From Collibacillus ludicampi (GTDB lineage: Bacteria > Bacillota > Bacilli > Tumebacillales > BOQE01): 64,000 nt of DNA. The notes beneath the pieces are model-generated. The model did not search any database. It was not told where the DNA came from and saw nothing but the letters and a program-made list of their open reading frames with translations. A program made the position numbers and the translations under genes. Position 1 is the first letter of the stretch, and the number at the start of each line of letters is the position of its first letter. The DNA lies in the NCBI RefSeq assembly GCF_023705585.1, contig NZ_BOQE01000001.1, positions 186,001 to 250,000 of the forward strand, read 5' to 3'. Below are positions 7,706 through 18,140 of the stretch, in pieces.

Positions 7706-9061
7706 CTATTTATCCGGTTCCCGAACGTTGGACATCTCACTGCGTCTATTGGGTACATGTTCGAGATATCGTTTGATCGTCGCTTCATAGCCATTCGTCG
7801 ACGGCCGATAATAGCGACGATGGAGTAATTCGTCCGGCAAGTATTGTTGCTCCACCACGTGTCCCGGATAATCGTGGGGGTAGAGATACCCTCTGCCATG
7901 CCCCAAACGTTCCGCACCTTTATAATGGGCATCCCTTAGATGAACAGGCACTTCCAAAGACATCCCGTTCCTTACATCGTCGAGCGCTTCGTTGATTGCT
8001 TTATAAGCGGCATTGCTTTTGGGCGCACTCGCAAGATAGGTGACGGCTTGTGCCAGTGGAATTCTTCCTTCGGGCATCCCGATCAACTCAACCGCTTGGT
8101 ATGCTGCGACCGCCACTTGCAGCGCGCGGGGATCCGCATTCCCGATATCTTCCGATGCGGCGATCACCAATCGCCTTGCAATAAAACGGGGATCTTCCCC
8201 AGCCGCAATCATCTTCGCCAGCCAGTATACCGCCGCGTCCGGATCCGACCCCCGAATCGATTTGATGAATGCGGAGATCGTATCGTAATGTTGATCACCG
8301 TTTTTATCGTATTGGACGGCCCGCTGCTGAATCGATTCTTCAGCAACTCCTAGATCGATATAAACGATCCCGTCATCCCCCGGGACGGTGGAGAGGACGG
8401 CCAATTCCAATGCATTTAACAAACGCCTGGCATCCCCGTCCGCATAGCGAATCAAATGGTCAAGCGCATCATCGTCCAAATGAACCCGGAAATGACCTAA
8501 CCCTCGCTCTTTGTCTCGTAGAGCCCGCTCGGCAATTTCTCGCAGATCTTTTTCCTCCAAACGTTTGACAGGGAACACCCGAGAACGTGAAAGAAGCGCC
8601 GGATTCACTTCAAAAAATGGGTTCTCCGTAGTCGCACCGATCAAGATGATCGTACCGTCTTCCACATGCGGCAATAGCGCATCCTGCTGTGCTTTGTTAA
8701 ATCGATGGATCTCATCGATAAAAAGGACGGTACGTTTATTGTACATGGACAAGTTCTCTTTCGCACGTTCCACGACCTGTCGAATATCAGCAATTCCTGC
8801 CGTAACAGCATTCAACGTACAAAAGAAAGATTTCGTATGGCCGGCTACGATCTGAGCGATCGTAGTCTTGCCGGTACCCGGGGGACCATACAGGATGAGG
8901 GAATGCAGTTGATCGCTTTCAATCGCGCGACGAAGCAATTTGCCTGGTCCGATCACATCTTCCTGGCCCACGAGTTCATCCAACGTGCGCGGACGCATGC
9001 GTGCAGCCAAAGGAGCAACTTTCTTCTGTTCCTGTTCCGCTTGATAAGAGAAAAGGTCCAT
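7706..9061 (-). CDS. rarA: Replication-associated recombination ATPase RarA/MgsA
   Basis: A 451-residue AAA+ ATPase with Walker A GPPGTGKT at about residues 59-66 and Walker B LFIDEIHRF near residue 115, followed by the MgsA-type C-terminal tetramerisation region (VHLRDAHYKGAERLGHGRGY). RarA acts at stalled replication forks. The start ATG has GAGGGGTG seven bases upstream. First gene of the rarA-cymR-desulfurase set; position equals yrvN of B. subtilis. Confidence 0.95.
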   Translation of the reverse strand: MDLFSYQAEQEQKKVAPLAARMRPRTLDELVGQEDVIGPGKLLRRAIESDQLHSLILYGPPGTGKTTIAQIVAGHTKSFFCTLNAVTAGIADIRQVVERAKENLSMYNKRTVLFIDEIHRFNKAQQDALLPHVEDGTIILIGATTENPFFEVNPALLSRSRVFPVKRLEEKDLREIAERALRDKERGLGHFRVHLDDDALDHLIRYADGDARRLLNALELAVLSTVPGDDGIVYIDLGVAEESIQQRAVQYDKNGDQHYDTISAFIKSIRGSDPDAAVYWLAKMIAAGEDPRFIARRLVIAASEDIGNADPRALQVAVAAYQAVELIGMPEGRIPLAQAVTYLASAPKSNAAYKAINEALDDVRNGMSLEVPVHLRDAHYKGAERLGHGRGYLYPHDYPGHVVEQQYLPDELLHRRYYRPSTNGYEATIKRYLEHVPNRRSEMSNVREPDK

Positions 9062-9398
9062 CTTATGCCACCCCTCAACCTCTTCGAAATTCGTTCGATC
9101 GCTGTATGGTCATTCATCATCAATAACTTTACAATCTTGAAGCATTCAATATCATCTTACGTAAATAGAGAACACCATATCTATCTTATTCTATCATACA
9201 TGACCATCCCGATCATCTGTCTGCCCAGGAAGGAAAGAGAGAGTCGAATTCACAGCCAGTCCCCTCAACGGAAACTGGCTGTGTATCTCGACGTTCATTT
9301 TATTTTGCGCCTGACATTTTCGCTTTACGCGGAAGATGATGTATCTCACGCATGCTGCCGCTGATTCCTTTACTCGCAACGAAACGAGCAGATGTATA
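9062..9398. other. Non-coding spacer with one hairpin
   Basis: No credible gene. A hairpin at about 9251-9283 pairs CACAGCCAGT with ACTGGCTGTG but lacks a T run; it may be a weak terminator for the threonine aldolase gene, about 120 bases downstream of its stop. The rest is AT-rich and presumably carries the rarA promoter. Confidence 0.5.
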
Positions 9399-10442
9399 CT
9401 AACAGTTTATTGCCTGAACCACTCGGTGAATTCTCTCAATTGCTGTACGGATATCATTCCTATCGACATCTTTATGTGTCACGAAACGTACCTGAGTCTC
9501 GCCAAAAGACACACCGAGAACACCTTCCCGTTCTATTAACGACAAAAATTCCTCCGCTGTTTTTCCGGTTTCCGATACATCGACGATCACGATGTTCGTT
9601 TCCACTGTTTGCAAGTCAACCGTTAATCCCTTCATATTGGCCAATGCATGGGCCAACGTTTTCGCCGCTTCGTGGTCTTCAGCTAAACGGTCGACCATTT
9701 CCGTTAACGCGAGAATTCCCGGTGCCGCGATCACGCCGGCTTGTCGCAGACCTCCCCCTAGGCGTTTCCGCCACACCCGCGCCCGCTCGATGAATTCTTT
9801 CGTCCCTGCAAGCAAAGAGCCGACCGGTGCCCCCAACCCTTTAGACAAACAAATCTGAACGGAATCTACATACTGCGTGAACGCTTTTACATCCTGTCCG
9901 GTTGCGATCGCAGCATGAAACAGACGTGCACCGTCCAGATGAACGGGAACATTCGCTTCCCGTCCGATATTATAGATCGCTTGCATATTCGATACGGGAA
10001 TTACCGTGCCCCCCGCACGGTTGTGTGTATTTTCGATGGCGATCATGGCTGTGCGCGGTTGATGGATATCCTTTCCACGAACCGCTTTCGCCACGTCCGA
10101 CGGATCCATCGCCCCGCGTTTGCCAGGAATGGTTCGCGTTTGTACCCCGGCAAACGCGGATGCGGCAGCCGCTTCATAGTAGAAGATATGGGATTCCGCT
10201 TCTAGAATGATTTCCTCGCCAGGGCGTGTGTGTGCAAGTATGGCGACCTGATTTCCTTGCGTTCCGCTCGTAACAAACATTGCGGCTTCTTTGCAGAGGA
10301 TTTCTGCAGCCAATTCCTCGAGTCGATTGACTGTCGGATCTTCACCATATACGTCGTCACCGACTTCCGCCTCATACATGGCGCGGCGCATCGCTTCCGT
10401 CGGCTTCGTTACCGTATCACTGCGCAGGTCGATCCGTTTCAC
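9399..10442 (-). CDS. ltaE: Low-specificity L-threonine aldolase
   Basis: A 347-residue PLP enzyme of the GLY1/LtaE type: it opens with [13 protein letters not shown], has the PLP lysine in [11 protein letters not shown] near residue 200 and [10 protein letters not shown] near residue 169. It splits threonine or allo-threonine to glycine and acetaldehyde in the cytosol. Its start overlaps the 3' end of aspS by four bases, so it probably belongs to the hisS-aspS transcript, in the position taken by other genes in B. subtilis. Confidence 0.92.
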   Translation of the reverse strand: MKRIDLRSDTVTKPTEAMRRAMYEAEVGDDVYGEDPTVNRLEELAAEILCKEAAMFVTSGTQGNQVAILAHTRPGEEIILEAESHIFYYEAAAASAFAGVQTRTIPGKRGAMDPSDVAKAVRGKDIHQPRTAMIAIENTHNRAGGTVIPVSNMQAIYNIGREANVPVHLDGARLFHAAIATGQDVKAFTQYVDSVQICLSKGLGAPVGSLLAGTKEFIERARVWRKRLGGGLRQAGVIAAPGILALTEMVDRLAEDHEAAKTLAHALANMKGLTVDLQTVETNIVIVDVSETGKTAEEFLSLIEREGVLGVSFGETQVRFVTHKDVDRNDIRTAIERIHRVVQAINC

Positions 10443-12253
10443 TTGACGACTTCCTCCTTGGCCGCCTCCGGACGGATATGAAGCTCACGCCATTGTCGCT
10501 CACTCACATCGGAGGGCGCTTGCGTCATCAGATCGGTTCCCGAAGATGTTTTCGGGAAAGCGATGACATCTCGCAACGATTGACGGCCCGCCATGATCAT
10601 GAGTATGCGGTCGATACCGAAAGCAATTCCGCCGTGCGGAGGGGTTCCATATTCAAACGCTTCCAGCAGAAAACCGAACTTGTCCCATGCTTCTTCCATC
10701 GTAAATCCGAGCGCTTGAAACATCGCTTCCTGGATTTCTCTACGGAAAATACGCATCGATCCGCCACCGATCTCATATCCGTTCAGTACCATATCGTACG
10801 CTTGAGCGCGCACTTCCGCCGGTGAGGTTGTCAATTTGTCAAGGTCTTCCCACATCGGCATCGTAAACGGATGGTGTTCAGCCACATAACGTCCCTCTTC
10901 TTCATCGTAACTCAACAGCGGGAATTCGGTGATCCAAAGGAAAGCGAAGCGGCTCTCATCAATCATGCCGAGTTCCTTTCCCAGTTTGAGACGCAAATTT
11001 CCGAGTGCGTCCGCGACAACTTTTGGCTTGTCTGCCACGAACAAGAGAAGATCTCCTTGTTCCGCTTCCAGGTTGGCAAGAATCCCTTCAATCTCCGCAT
11101 CTGTGAAAAACTTGGCGATCGGTGATTTAATTCCGTCTTCGTTAACAGCCATCCATGCGAGCCCTTTGGCACCGTAACGTTTCGCAAATTGTTCCAGTTC
11201 GTCGATTTGTTTACGGCTGTATCCAGCGCACCCTTTGGCATTGATTCCTTTTACCTTGCCTCCGGCTTCCACAGTCGAACGGAACACTTTGAATCCGGAC
11301 GTGGCCACCACATCAGATATATCTTTCAACTCCATTCCGAAGCGGATATCCGGTTTATCGGAACCGTAACGATCCATCGCCTCTTTATATGTGAGACGAG
11401 GGAAAGGCCGCGGGATCTCAACCCCCAACAAATGCTGGAACATTTCGGCCATCAACCGTTCCATTAACGCCTGGAACTCAGGTAACGACATGAAGGATTG
11501 TTCGATATCCAATTGCGTAAATTCCGGCTGGCGATCTGCCCGTAAATCTTCATCGCGGAAACAGCGAGCGACTTGAAAATAACGTTCAAATCCGGAGACC
11601 ATCAGCAGTTGTTTAAACAACTGAGGGGATTGTGGCAATGCGTAAAATTCTCCGGGATGCAATCGGCTGGGAACCAGATAATCGCGCGCTCCTTCCGGCG
11701 TCGAGCGCGTCAACATAGGAGTCTCGACTTCCAGGAAATTCTCGCGATCCAAAAAGTCACGAATGAATTTGATGGCTTTATGACGCAACACAAACGTATT
11801 TAACATTTCAGGACGGCGCAAATCGAGATAACGGTACTTGAGTCTTACATTCTCTTCCACATCAATGTGATCCTGAATATAGAAAGGGGGATTTTTTGAC
11901 GCATTCAGGATTTCGATTTTTTCAGCTTGAACTTCGATCTCGCCCGTAGGGATCTTCTCGTTGATCGTGTTTTCGGCACGGGCCACGACTTTCCCTTGCA
12001 CGGAAACAACGTATTCGTTACGAAGGCTGTCCGCAACCTCCATCACCGATTCCGCTTCTGTTCCAATCAACTCCGGATCAAAAACCACCTGAACGATTCC
12101 ACTGCGGTCACGCAAATCGATAAAGATCAGTTTACCGAAATCGCGGCGTCTTTGTACCCATCCGGATAGAACCACCGTCTTTCCTACATGATCGATGCGT
12201 AACTCCCCGCAATGATGATCGCGGGTTAACGTAAATCTGCTGACACCGTTCAT
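10439..12253 (-). CDS. aspS: Aspartyl-tRNA synthetase
   Basis: About 604 residues from the ATG at 12253 (AAAGG nine bases upstream); another ATG at 12262 is too close to that site. The protein has an N-terminal OB fold ([23 protein letters not shown]), class II motif 2 ([18 protein letters not shown]) and motif 3 ([13 protein letters not shown]), with the bacterial GAD insert between. It charges tRNA-Asp. The gene overlaps the hisS stop, giving a hisS-aspS operon under the upstream T-box. Confidence 0.97.
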   Translation of the reverse strand: MNGVSRFTLTRDHHCGELRIDHVGKTVVLSGWVQRRRDFGKLIFIDLRDRSGIVQVVFDPELIGTEAESVMEVADSLRNEYVVSVQGKVVARAENTINEKIPTGEIEVQAEKIEILNASKNPPFYIQDHIDVEENVRLKYRYLDLRRPEMLNTFVLRHKAIKFIRDFLDRENFLEVETPMLTRSTPEGARDYLVPSRLHPGEFYALPQSPQLFKQLLMVSGFERYFQVARCFRDEDLRADRQPEFTQLDIEQSFMSLPEFQALMERLMAEMFQHLLGVEIPRPFPRLTYKEAMDRYGSDKPDIRFGMELKDISDVVATSGFKVFRSTVEAGGKVKGINAKGCAGYSRKQIDELEQFAKRYGAKGLAWMAVNEDGIKSPIAKFFTDAEIEGILANLEAEQGDLLLFVADKPKVVADALGNLRLKLGKELGMIDESRFAFLWITEFPLLSYDEEEGRYVAEHHPFTMPMWEDLDKLTTSPAEVRAQAYDMVLNGYEIGGGSMRIFRREIQEAMFQALGFTMEEAWDKFGFLLEAFEYGTPPHGGIAFGIDRILMIMAGRQSLRDVIAFPKTSSGTDLMTQAPSDVSERQWRELHIRPEAAKEEVVK

Positions 12254-12258
12254 CAGGC

Positions 12259-13509
12259 TCATCCTTTCTGCATCTGTAATTTTTTGATTAATTCATGAAA
12301 CGGTACGGAGATTTGTTCGCCTGTCGCCATGTCTTTGACATTGGCTACTCCTTTCGCCAATTCTTCCTCACCGAGAATCACCACTTGTCTCGCATGCACC
12401 CGATCGGCCGCCTTCATCTGCGCTTTCACGCTTTTTCCGAGATAGTCTTTGTCAGCCGTGAGTCCTGCGGTTCGAATCTCCTGCAACAGGGAGACGGCTT
12501 TCCGTTCAGCTTCTTCCCCTAATGCGATGAGAAATACATCGATGCCTGGTGTGATCTTCATGTCCACTCCCTGTTCGCTCAGGACATCGATCACCCGCCC
12601 CATTCCGCAACCGAAGCCAATCCCGGGTACGTCCGGTCCGCCGATCTGTTTCACCAGACCGTTATAGCGCCCTCCTCCGATCAGAGTGAGGCCGTTATAC
12701 GTGATTTCAAAAGCGGTTTGTGTATAATAATCGAGCCCGCGCACGATCCTTGGATTGACCGAATAAGGGATACCGCAATCATCCAAGTATCGCTTGACCG
12801 CTTCGAAATGTGCGGAACACGATTCGCATAAACAATCGAGCATCGTGGGCGCATCGGCCGTCAACTCTTTGTCGCGCGGAACTTTACAATCGAGAATCCG
12901 CATGGGGTTTCGTTCAAAGCGATTTTGACAATCGCTGCACAGTTCCGGACGGATCGCCGCCAAATGTTCCAGTAACCGTTCTCTGTACACGGCACGGCAG
13001 GAAGGGCAACCGACCGAGTTGATCTCAAGTGTATGTCCCTGGAGACCGGCTTCCAATAGAAAGGTCATCGCCATGGCGAGAACTTCCGCATCGACACTGG
13101 GATGATCGCTTCCCAGCGCTTCGATACCGAACTGGACAAATTGGCGTTCGCGGCCTGCTTGAGGGCGCTCATAACGGAACATCGGACCCACATAGTAGAG
13201 CTTGGTGGTTTCCGGATTGCCATACAGTTTGTTTTCCACAAACGCGCGCACGACTCCAGCTGTCCCCTCCGGACGCAATGTAATGGAACGCCCCCCTTTA
13301 TCCGTGAATGTATACATCTCTTTTTCAACGATATCCGTCGTTTCGCCCACTCCTCGTTGAAAGAGCTCTGTATGTTCGAAAATGGGTGTGCGGATTTCAT
13401 GATAGTTATATCGGCGACATACGTCTCGTGCGACCCGTTCAACAAATTGCCACTTTTCTACGACACCGGGTAAGAGGTCGGACGTGCCGCGTGGACGATT
13501 GGTCAACAT
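12259..13509 (-). CDS. hisS: Histidyl-tRNA synthetase
   Basis: A 416-residue class II synthetase: GTSDLLPG at the start, motif 2 with [17 protein letters not shown], the histidine-A loop [13 protein letters not shown], and motif 3 [11 protein letters not shown]. The ATG follows AAGGAGG by seven bases. Upstream come a modular repeat (13530-13808) and then a T-box leader whose specifier reads CAC, so expression should rise when tRNA-His is uncharged. Two Cys pairs near residues 190-205 and around residue 225-230 (CDCLC-like region) are unremarkable for the family. Confidence 0.97.
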   Translation of the reverse strand: MLTNRPRGTSDLLPGVVEKWQFVERVARDVCRRYNYHEIRTPIFEHTELFQRGVGETTDIVEKEMYTFTDKGGRSITLRPEGTAGVVRAFVENKLYGNPETTKLYYVGPMFRYERPQAGRERQFVQFGIEALGSDHPSVDAEVLAMAMTFLLEAGLQGHTLEINSVGCPSCRAVYRERLLEHLAAIRPELCSDCQNRFERNPMRILDCKVPRDKELTADAPTMLDCLCESCSAHFEAVKRYLDDCGIPYSVNPRIVRGLDYYTQTAFEITYNGLTLIGGGRYNGLVKQIGGPDVPGIGFGCGMGRVIDVLSEQGVDMKITPGIDVFLIALGEEAERKAVSLLQEIRTAGLTADKDYLGKSVKAQMKAADRVHARQVVILGEEELAKGVANVKDMATGEQISVPFHELIKKLQMQKG

Positions 13510-13529
13510 ATGAAAACCTCCTTCATATT

Positions 13530-13808
13530 ACTTTGAAAACTAGTGCTTGGGTGGATGAATCACTTTGCGCTTAGGTTCGGTGAAGGTCTTCTTGAGGCAT
13601 ATGCTTGGCGTTCATGCTCCGTGGAGGTCGTCTCGCTTGGAATATGTTTAGTTGTTGCGAGACGACCTCCAAAGTCGCTGTTAAACGCCAAGCATATGCT
13701 CCTTTAACGTTCCAATGGATGCGAGACGACCTCCAAGGTCGCTGTCTCACGCAAAGCATTACGCCCACCCAAAGACACTCATCACTCTTCTGATGGCGCC
13801 GCTTGAAA
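13530..13808 (+). repeat. Modular palindromic repeat in the hisS leader
   Basis: Starts CTTTGAAAACTAGTGC eight bases from the hisS ribosome site and ends at GATGGCGCCGCTTG, 32 bases from the T-box terminator. The left arm has one outer and one inner unit; the right arm has two inverted units. The central stem GAGGTCGTCTCGC / GCGAGACGACCTC closes a 20-base loop. Read on the minus strand it would form a long hairpin between terminator and start codon. Confidence 0.85.
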
Positions 13809-13840
13809 TCTACGTGCCTAAGCAGACCAAAGAGCCATAC

Positions 13841-14105
13841 AAAAAAGCCCCTCGCCCCCAACAGATCATTTTCCGCCAGGGACGAGAGACCGCACTTCTC
13901 CCGTGGTACCACCCTCATTGAGGCAAAGCCCCCACTCTTCGAGATAACGCTTGACCGCGCCCGTGACGGATAAATTCCGCCTTGGGTCCTCAGGGGTGTT
14001 CTTCCCTCGACGCTTCTGTAGAAACAGTCTCAGCCACGCTGTTTCCTCTCTGGTCAGGCTCTTCGAGGTACTTCTTCCCATCATCGGATATGATGTATAT
14101 GGTTC
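13841..14105 (-). promoter_or_regulatory. T-box leader of hisS-aspS (His type)
   Basis: On the minus strand the T-box core AGGGTGGTACCACGGGAG is at 13915-13898, with a following terminator: CTCGTCCC pairs with GGGGCGAG and six T residues end at 13841. Stem I upstream holds GATGATGGGAAGAAGTAC and AGAGAGG motifs. The specifier candidate is CAC at 13998-13996 in the setting GGAAGAACACCCC, which matches the tryptophan T-box of this window in layout. A GAC triplet eight bases further could matter for Asp but is outside the usual position. Confidence 0.9.
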
Positions 14106-14129
14106 AACACATTATGTATGTAAGATGGA

Positions 14130-14160
14130 ATGATACACAGGCCCTTCACGGATTTGTCAA
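14130..14160 (-). promoter_or_regulatory. Candidate promoter of the hisS T-box transcript
   Basis: A perfect TTGACA at 14160-14155 is followed 17-19 bases later by TGTATCAT, a fair -10. Transcription would start about 20-30 bases ahead of T-box stem I. A TATAAT a little further upstream (about 14177-14172) is an alternative -10 without a good -35. Confidence 0.5.
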
Positions 14161-14200
14161 GATAGTTCTATTATAACCGAACCGGTGGGTGGATGCTAGT

Positions 14201-15715
14201 CTATACGCGTGTTTGCACTTGTTCAAACGTTTTGCGAAGTGCATCGATCTTTCTGGCTATAACCGATTCGATCGATTCTACATACGCTTTCGGTTCTCTC
14301 GGATTAAAAACTTGCCCCAAATTTTTCCCGTTTAATCCGATCAATTTGGTTGTCGCTCCCCCGCCGATACCGATGATCGTCTGGCGTTCTTCCATGATGC
14401 AAATGTTATAAATCCCCTCTTTACCAGGCAGAGAATATCCTACATTCTCCAAGTTACCGAGAATGTCTTTCTGACGATAGATATAATAGGGTTTATAACC
14501 GAGTGATCTTGACCATGCCGACGTCTCTTCCATCATTCTCCTGACCATTTCTGTATGCGGAATCTCAAATTTTTCCCTCTCTTTATTGACAACTGCCGTA
14601 CGCTTGAAAGACATCGTATGTACAGTCACTGAATCGGGAGACAGTTTTTCGATCCGTTCCCGCGTATAGCGAATATCATCGAGATCTTCACCCGGGAGAC
14701 CCAAAATCATATCCATATTAATATTTTCAAATCCCGCTTCCCTGACGAGGTGAAAACGGCGATCCACGATATCAGGGGTATGTCCGCGTCCGATGGTCTT
14801 GAGCGTTTCCGCTTTAAATGTCTGCGGGTTCACGGAAATGCGGTTGACTTTAAAGCGGCGTAAGACATCGATTCGATCAGGGGTGATCGTATCCGGACGT
14901 CCCGCTTCCACGTTGAGTTCACGCCAGCGGTCTTGCCCCGGAATTTCCTTGTACAACGCTTCCATGAGGCGTTCCAATTCGGGAGCATTCAACGACGTAG
15001 GAGTACCTCCTCCTACGTAAACACTCGTCACAGGGATTTCGTACTGGCGCAGGCATTCGCCCACAGCCTTTAACTCCTTTTCAAGAGCGCCCAGAAATTC
15101 GTGAGCATATGTGTATTTCTCGATCATCGAATAGGCGGGAAACGTACAATATGCGCAATGTGTCGGACAGAAAGGAATACCGATATAAAGGGATACTTCT
15201 TTTTCCAGTTGGTAGAGATCGGGGATCACCTGAAGTTGAATGTCTGCAATTTCAAGCAAGAGATCGATACGCGAGTCCGAAATCCTGTATTCTTCGGCGA
15301 GTCGCCGGCGAATCATCACTGGATCCAACCTTTGTTCGATCATCTGATGGACAAGTTTCATGGGCCTAACGCCCGTCAGAATCCCCCACGGTTGCTGTTC
15401 ACCTGTATAGTCGGACAGACAATCGTGCAACACGTGCAGAACCGCCTGTTTTCCTCTCCTACGCCGAAAAACGGAATCCGCATCGTCAGGCAGCAGCTTG
15501 GTAAACTCATGTACATAAGAAGTACTGTCGCGCACATGCAATTCCCCTCGCGCCCGCAAAGCGTTTCCGAGATCCTTGAGCCACAGCTTGATCGTCACAT
15601 CTTCATGTGAAGGTTCTGATGAAAAAACTAGAGAACATTCAGGCAAAAAAAGATAGATGAGCCTTTCCACTTCTCTCTCAAAATTAAACTGGACTTGTTC
15701 GACTCGAAGCAGCAC
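14201..15715 (-). CDS. hemZ: Oxygen-independent coproporphyrinogen III dehydrogenase-like HemZ
   Basis: A 504-residue radical SAM protein with the cluster motif CPTHCAYC in IGIPFCPTHCAYCTFPAYSM near residue 180, followed by YVGGGTPTSL. Length and N-terminal extension match HemZ of B. subtilis rather than short HemN. Family members are annotated as anaerobic coproporphyrinogen III oxidases, though relatives of HemN also include HemW-type haem chaperones. The start is GTG at 15715, with GGAGGTG five bases upstream. It ends just ahead of the hisS promoter. Confidence 0.88.
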   Translation of the reverse strand: MLLRVEQVQFNFEREVERLIYLFLPECSLVFSSEPSHEDVTIKLWLKDLGNALRARGELHVRDSTSYVHEFTKLLPDDADSVFRRRRGKQAVLHVLHDCLSDYTGEQQPWGILTGVRPMKLVHQMIEQRLDPVMIRRRLAEEYRISDSRIDLLLEIADIQLQVIPDLYQLEKEVSLYIGIPFCPTHCAYCTFPAYSMIEKYTYAHEFLGALEKELKAVGECLRQYEIPVTSVYVGGGTPTSLNAPELERLMEALYKEIPGQDRWRELNVEAGRPDTITPDRIDVLRRFKVNRISVNPQTFKAETLKTIGRGHTPDIVDRRFHLVREAGFENINMDMILGLPGEDLDDIRYTRERIEKLSPDSVTVHTMSFKRTAVVNKEREKFEIPHTEMVRRMMEETSAWSRSLGYKPYYIYRQKDILGNLENVGYSLPGKEGIYNICIMEERQTIIGIGGGATTKLIGLNGKNLGQVFNPREPKAYVESIESVIARKIDALRKTFEQVQTRV

Positions 15716-15778
15716 TCGAGCACCTCCCAGTCCCTAAGTCTACTGCTGCAGAATCGGAACGTCAACGGAGAGGTTCCA

Positions 15779-15952
15779 CTATTTACGCATCCGATTTTTT
15801 AATGTTTGTACTTCTTTATGGGTGATTCCCATCGTTGTCAGAGCTTCATCATCTTCCAAGTAGGCGGTTTTTTCCAAAAAATCATGAACATCAACCGGCA
15901 AGAGCCGCGAATTTTCGTTCTCATTCCAATGCTGCCAGATACTTTTACGCAT
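15779..15952 (-). CDS. Small hypothetical protein (57 aa)
   Basis: A short frame with ATG at 15952 preceded by AAAGGAGGGG at ideal distance. The product (starts MRKSIWQHWNEN, ends KNRMRK) has an acidic middle and a basic C-terminus with a possible single helix-turn-helix-like segment. I do not recognise the family. The strong ribosome site and the clear codon structure make it likely real; it lies 63 bases upstream of hemZ on the same strand and may be cotranscribed. Confidence 0.65.
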   Translation of the reverse strand: MRKSIWQHWNENENSRLLPVDVHDFLEKTAYLEDDEALTTMGITHKEVQTLKNRMRK

Positions 15953-16210
15953 GCCAGCCCCTCCTTTCCTTGTTTCCTAGTGTATCCGCTCTACGTAGGA
16001 AAAAAACGAGGAGATCTCGAGGAACGATCACAAATCATCGCTTATGACCTTGGAACTGACCGTTTTGTAATAGCAACCGCGTACGATGTCAGTATTCTGA
16101 CGATACCGGGACTGATCCTCAGAAGAGGATGAAACAATAGCAACGACGAGCATTTTTCAGGAATCAGAAGCCGAATCGTTTTCTCCAATCATTTCCGGAA
16201 TATTTAAAAT

Positions 16211-16256
16211 AAGGTCGGAAAAAGAGTGTTTTTCGCCCTTTTTCCGACCTTTTTGA
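16211..16256 (-). terminator. Terminator after fruA
   Basis: A 13-base stem, AGGTCGGAAAAAG with CTTTTTCCGACCT, directly follows the fruA stop; T-rich flanks on both sides could allow action on either strand. The 250 bases further up to 15953 show no gene. Confidence 0.8.
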
Positions 16257-18140
16257 CTAATTTTCAATCTGTTTCTTCAATGCAGAGACAAGGATTCCCG
16301 TGACCACGGCACCTATGAGGATCGCCAAAGCGTAAAGACCCACATGGCCGACAGCGTTCGGTACCGCCAGAACGAAAATCCCGCCATGTGGCGCCCGTAA
16401 CGTACAATGGAACAACATCGACAACGCCCCTGTTACGCCCGAACCGATGATAATCGAAGGAATGACGCGGAACGGATCGCGTGCAGCAAAGGGGATCGCT
16501 CCTTCCGTAATAAAAGAGATTCCCAGCACAGCAGCCGCTTTTCCCGCTTCCCGTTCTTCCTGAGAATATTTGTGTTTTGAGATCAACGTGGAAAGAGCCA
16601 TTCCGAGAGGCGGAACCATTCCGGCAGCCATCACGGCCGCCATAACGGTATAGCCGGCATCGGTCTGTGTGCCTAACAGTCCGGTCGCGAATGTGTAAGC
16701 CACTTTGTTGATCGGCCCGCCCATATCAGCAGCCATCATCGCGCCAAGTAACAATCCAAGCCCTACCGACGCGGAAGCTCCCATATTCTTCAATCCCATG
16801 GTCAGCCAATCCATCAGCCCCTTCACTGGCGTGCCTATGACAAAGACCATGACCAGACCGACGATCGCCGTCGCGAAGAACGGAATGATAAGAACGGGCA
16901 TCAAACCTTGCAGATTTTTTGGCAGCTTGATGCCATCGCGAATCCATTTGGCAACATACCCGGCTAAGAAACCGGCGATGATACCTCCAAGAAACCCTGC
17001 TCCAATTGTCGAGGCGAGCATACCGCCGACAAGACCCGGTGCTAAGCCTGGACGATCGGCGATCGACATAGCGATAAATCCTGCAAGAATCGGAACCATA
17101 AGGGCAAATGCGGAGCCTCCGCCGATATCCATCAATGCTTTGGCGATCGAATGGTATGGGGAAGCGGGATCTTTAAAAGCGGTAATACCGAACGCGAAGC
17201 TGAGAGCGATCAACAAACCTCCGGCTGTCACCAAAGGAATCATATTGGAAACGCCGTTCATCAAATGTTTGTAAAACGGCGGCATCGCAGCTTTCTTCTC
17301 TTCTTTTGCCCGTCTTACACGATCGGTATAATCTTCTCCTCCTCGATAAACAGGAGCTGACAATGCTTGTTCAATCAAACCTTTCGCATCTTTGATCGCT
17401 GCAGATACCGGTACCTCCACGAGTTTCTTTCCTATGAAACGATCCAACTCGACTTTTTTATCGGCGGCAATGATCACTGCTTCCGCTTCCTGCAGATCTT
17501 TGTTATCAATAACATTCTCTGCACCGACAGAGCCTTGCGTTTCAACTCTGATCTCAAAACCGAGTTCTTTCGCCGCCTTTTCTAGCGCTTCCGCAGCCAT
17601 ATACGTATGCGCAATGCCTGTCGGGCAAGCGGTAACCGCCACCACTTTTTTTACTGCTTTAGGATCTTGAGAGGAATTTTGCTCGGGTTCCGAGTAGCGA
17701 TCGATGAGAGCGATGACATCTTTCGTTGATTGAGCCGACAACAGTCCCTCACGTACCTCTTCGTTCATCAATAACCGTGAAAGCAACGCCAGTACGCGCA
17801 GATGCTCATCATTCGCTTCTTCCGGCACGGCGATCATAAAAACAATGTGAACAGGCTTGCCATCCAAGGATTCGTATTCGATCCCTCCGCGGCTCAAACC
17901 GAGTGCAAGTGCCGGACGGACAACAGCTGATGATCGACCGTGCGGGATGGCCACACCGTCGCCGATTCCAGTCGTTCCTTCCTCCTCCCGTTTGCGCAGC
18001 GCTTGCAGGTAAGCCTCTTGATCTGTAAGTAGTCCGTCCCGTTTCAAAAGGTCTGATAGTTCTTTGAACAGATCCGCTTTATTTTCCGCTTGTAATTGCA
18101 ATAAAATTCTGCTTTCTTGTAATAAATCAGTGATCTTCAT
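16257..18140 (-). CDS. fruA: PTS fructose transporter subunit IIABC
   Basis: From ATG 18140 (MKITDLLQ, GGGGTGA upstream) the protein has 627 residues with domains in order EIIA (about 1-145, phospho-His67 in GVAIPHGRS), EIIB (about 165-265, Cys172 in TACPTGIAHTY) and EIIC (about 300-627, ten or so membrane segments). It imports fructose as fructose 1-phosphate. Its ATG overlaps the fruK stop (ATGA), giving translational coupling. The longer upstream frame is not family-like. Confidence 0.96.
   Translation of the reverse strand: MKITDLLQESRILLQLQAENKADLFKELSDLLKRDGLLTDQEAYLQALRKREEEGTTGIGDGVAIPHGRSSAVVRPALALGLSRGGIEYESLDGKPVHIVFMIAVPEEANDEHLRVLALLSRLLMNEEVREGLLSAQSTKDVIALIDRYSEPEQNSSQDPKAVKKVVAVTACPTGIAHTYMAAEALEKAAKELGFEIRVETQGSVGAENVIDNKDLQEAEAVIIAADKKVELDRFIGKKLVEVPVSAAIKDAKGLIEQALSAPVYRGGEDYTDRVRRAKEEKKAAMPPFYKHLMNGVSNMIPLVTAGGLLIALSFAFGITAFKDPASPYHSIAKALMDIGGGSAFALMVPILAGFIAMSIADRPGLAPGLVGGMLASTIGAGFLGGIIAGFLAGYVAKWIRDGIKLPKNLQGLMPVLIIPFFATAIVGLVMVFVIGTPVKGLMDWLTMGLKNMGASASVGLGLLLGAMMAADMGGPINKVAYTFATGLLGTQTDAGYTVMAAVMAAGMVPPLGMALSTLISKHKYSQEEREAGKAAAVLGISFITEGAIPFAARDPFRVIPSIIIGSGVTGALSMLFHCTLRAPHGGIFVLAVPNAVGHVGLYALAILIGAVVTGILVSALKKQIEN

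Noticed and set aside
13866-14084. 72-codon frame over the hisS leader
   Set aside because: It coincides exactly with the T-box leader; RNA structure explains the s sequence.
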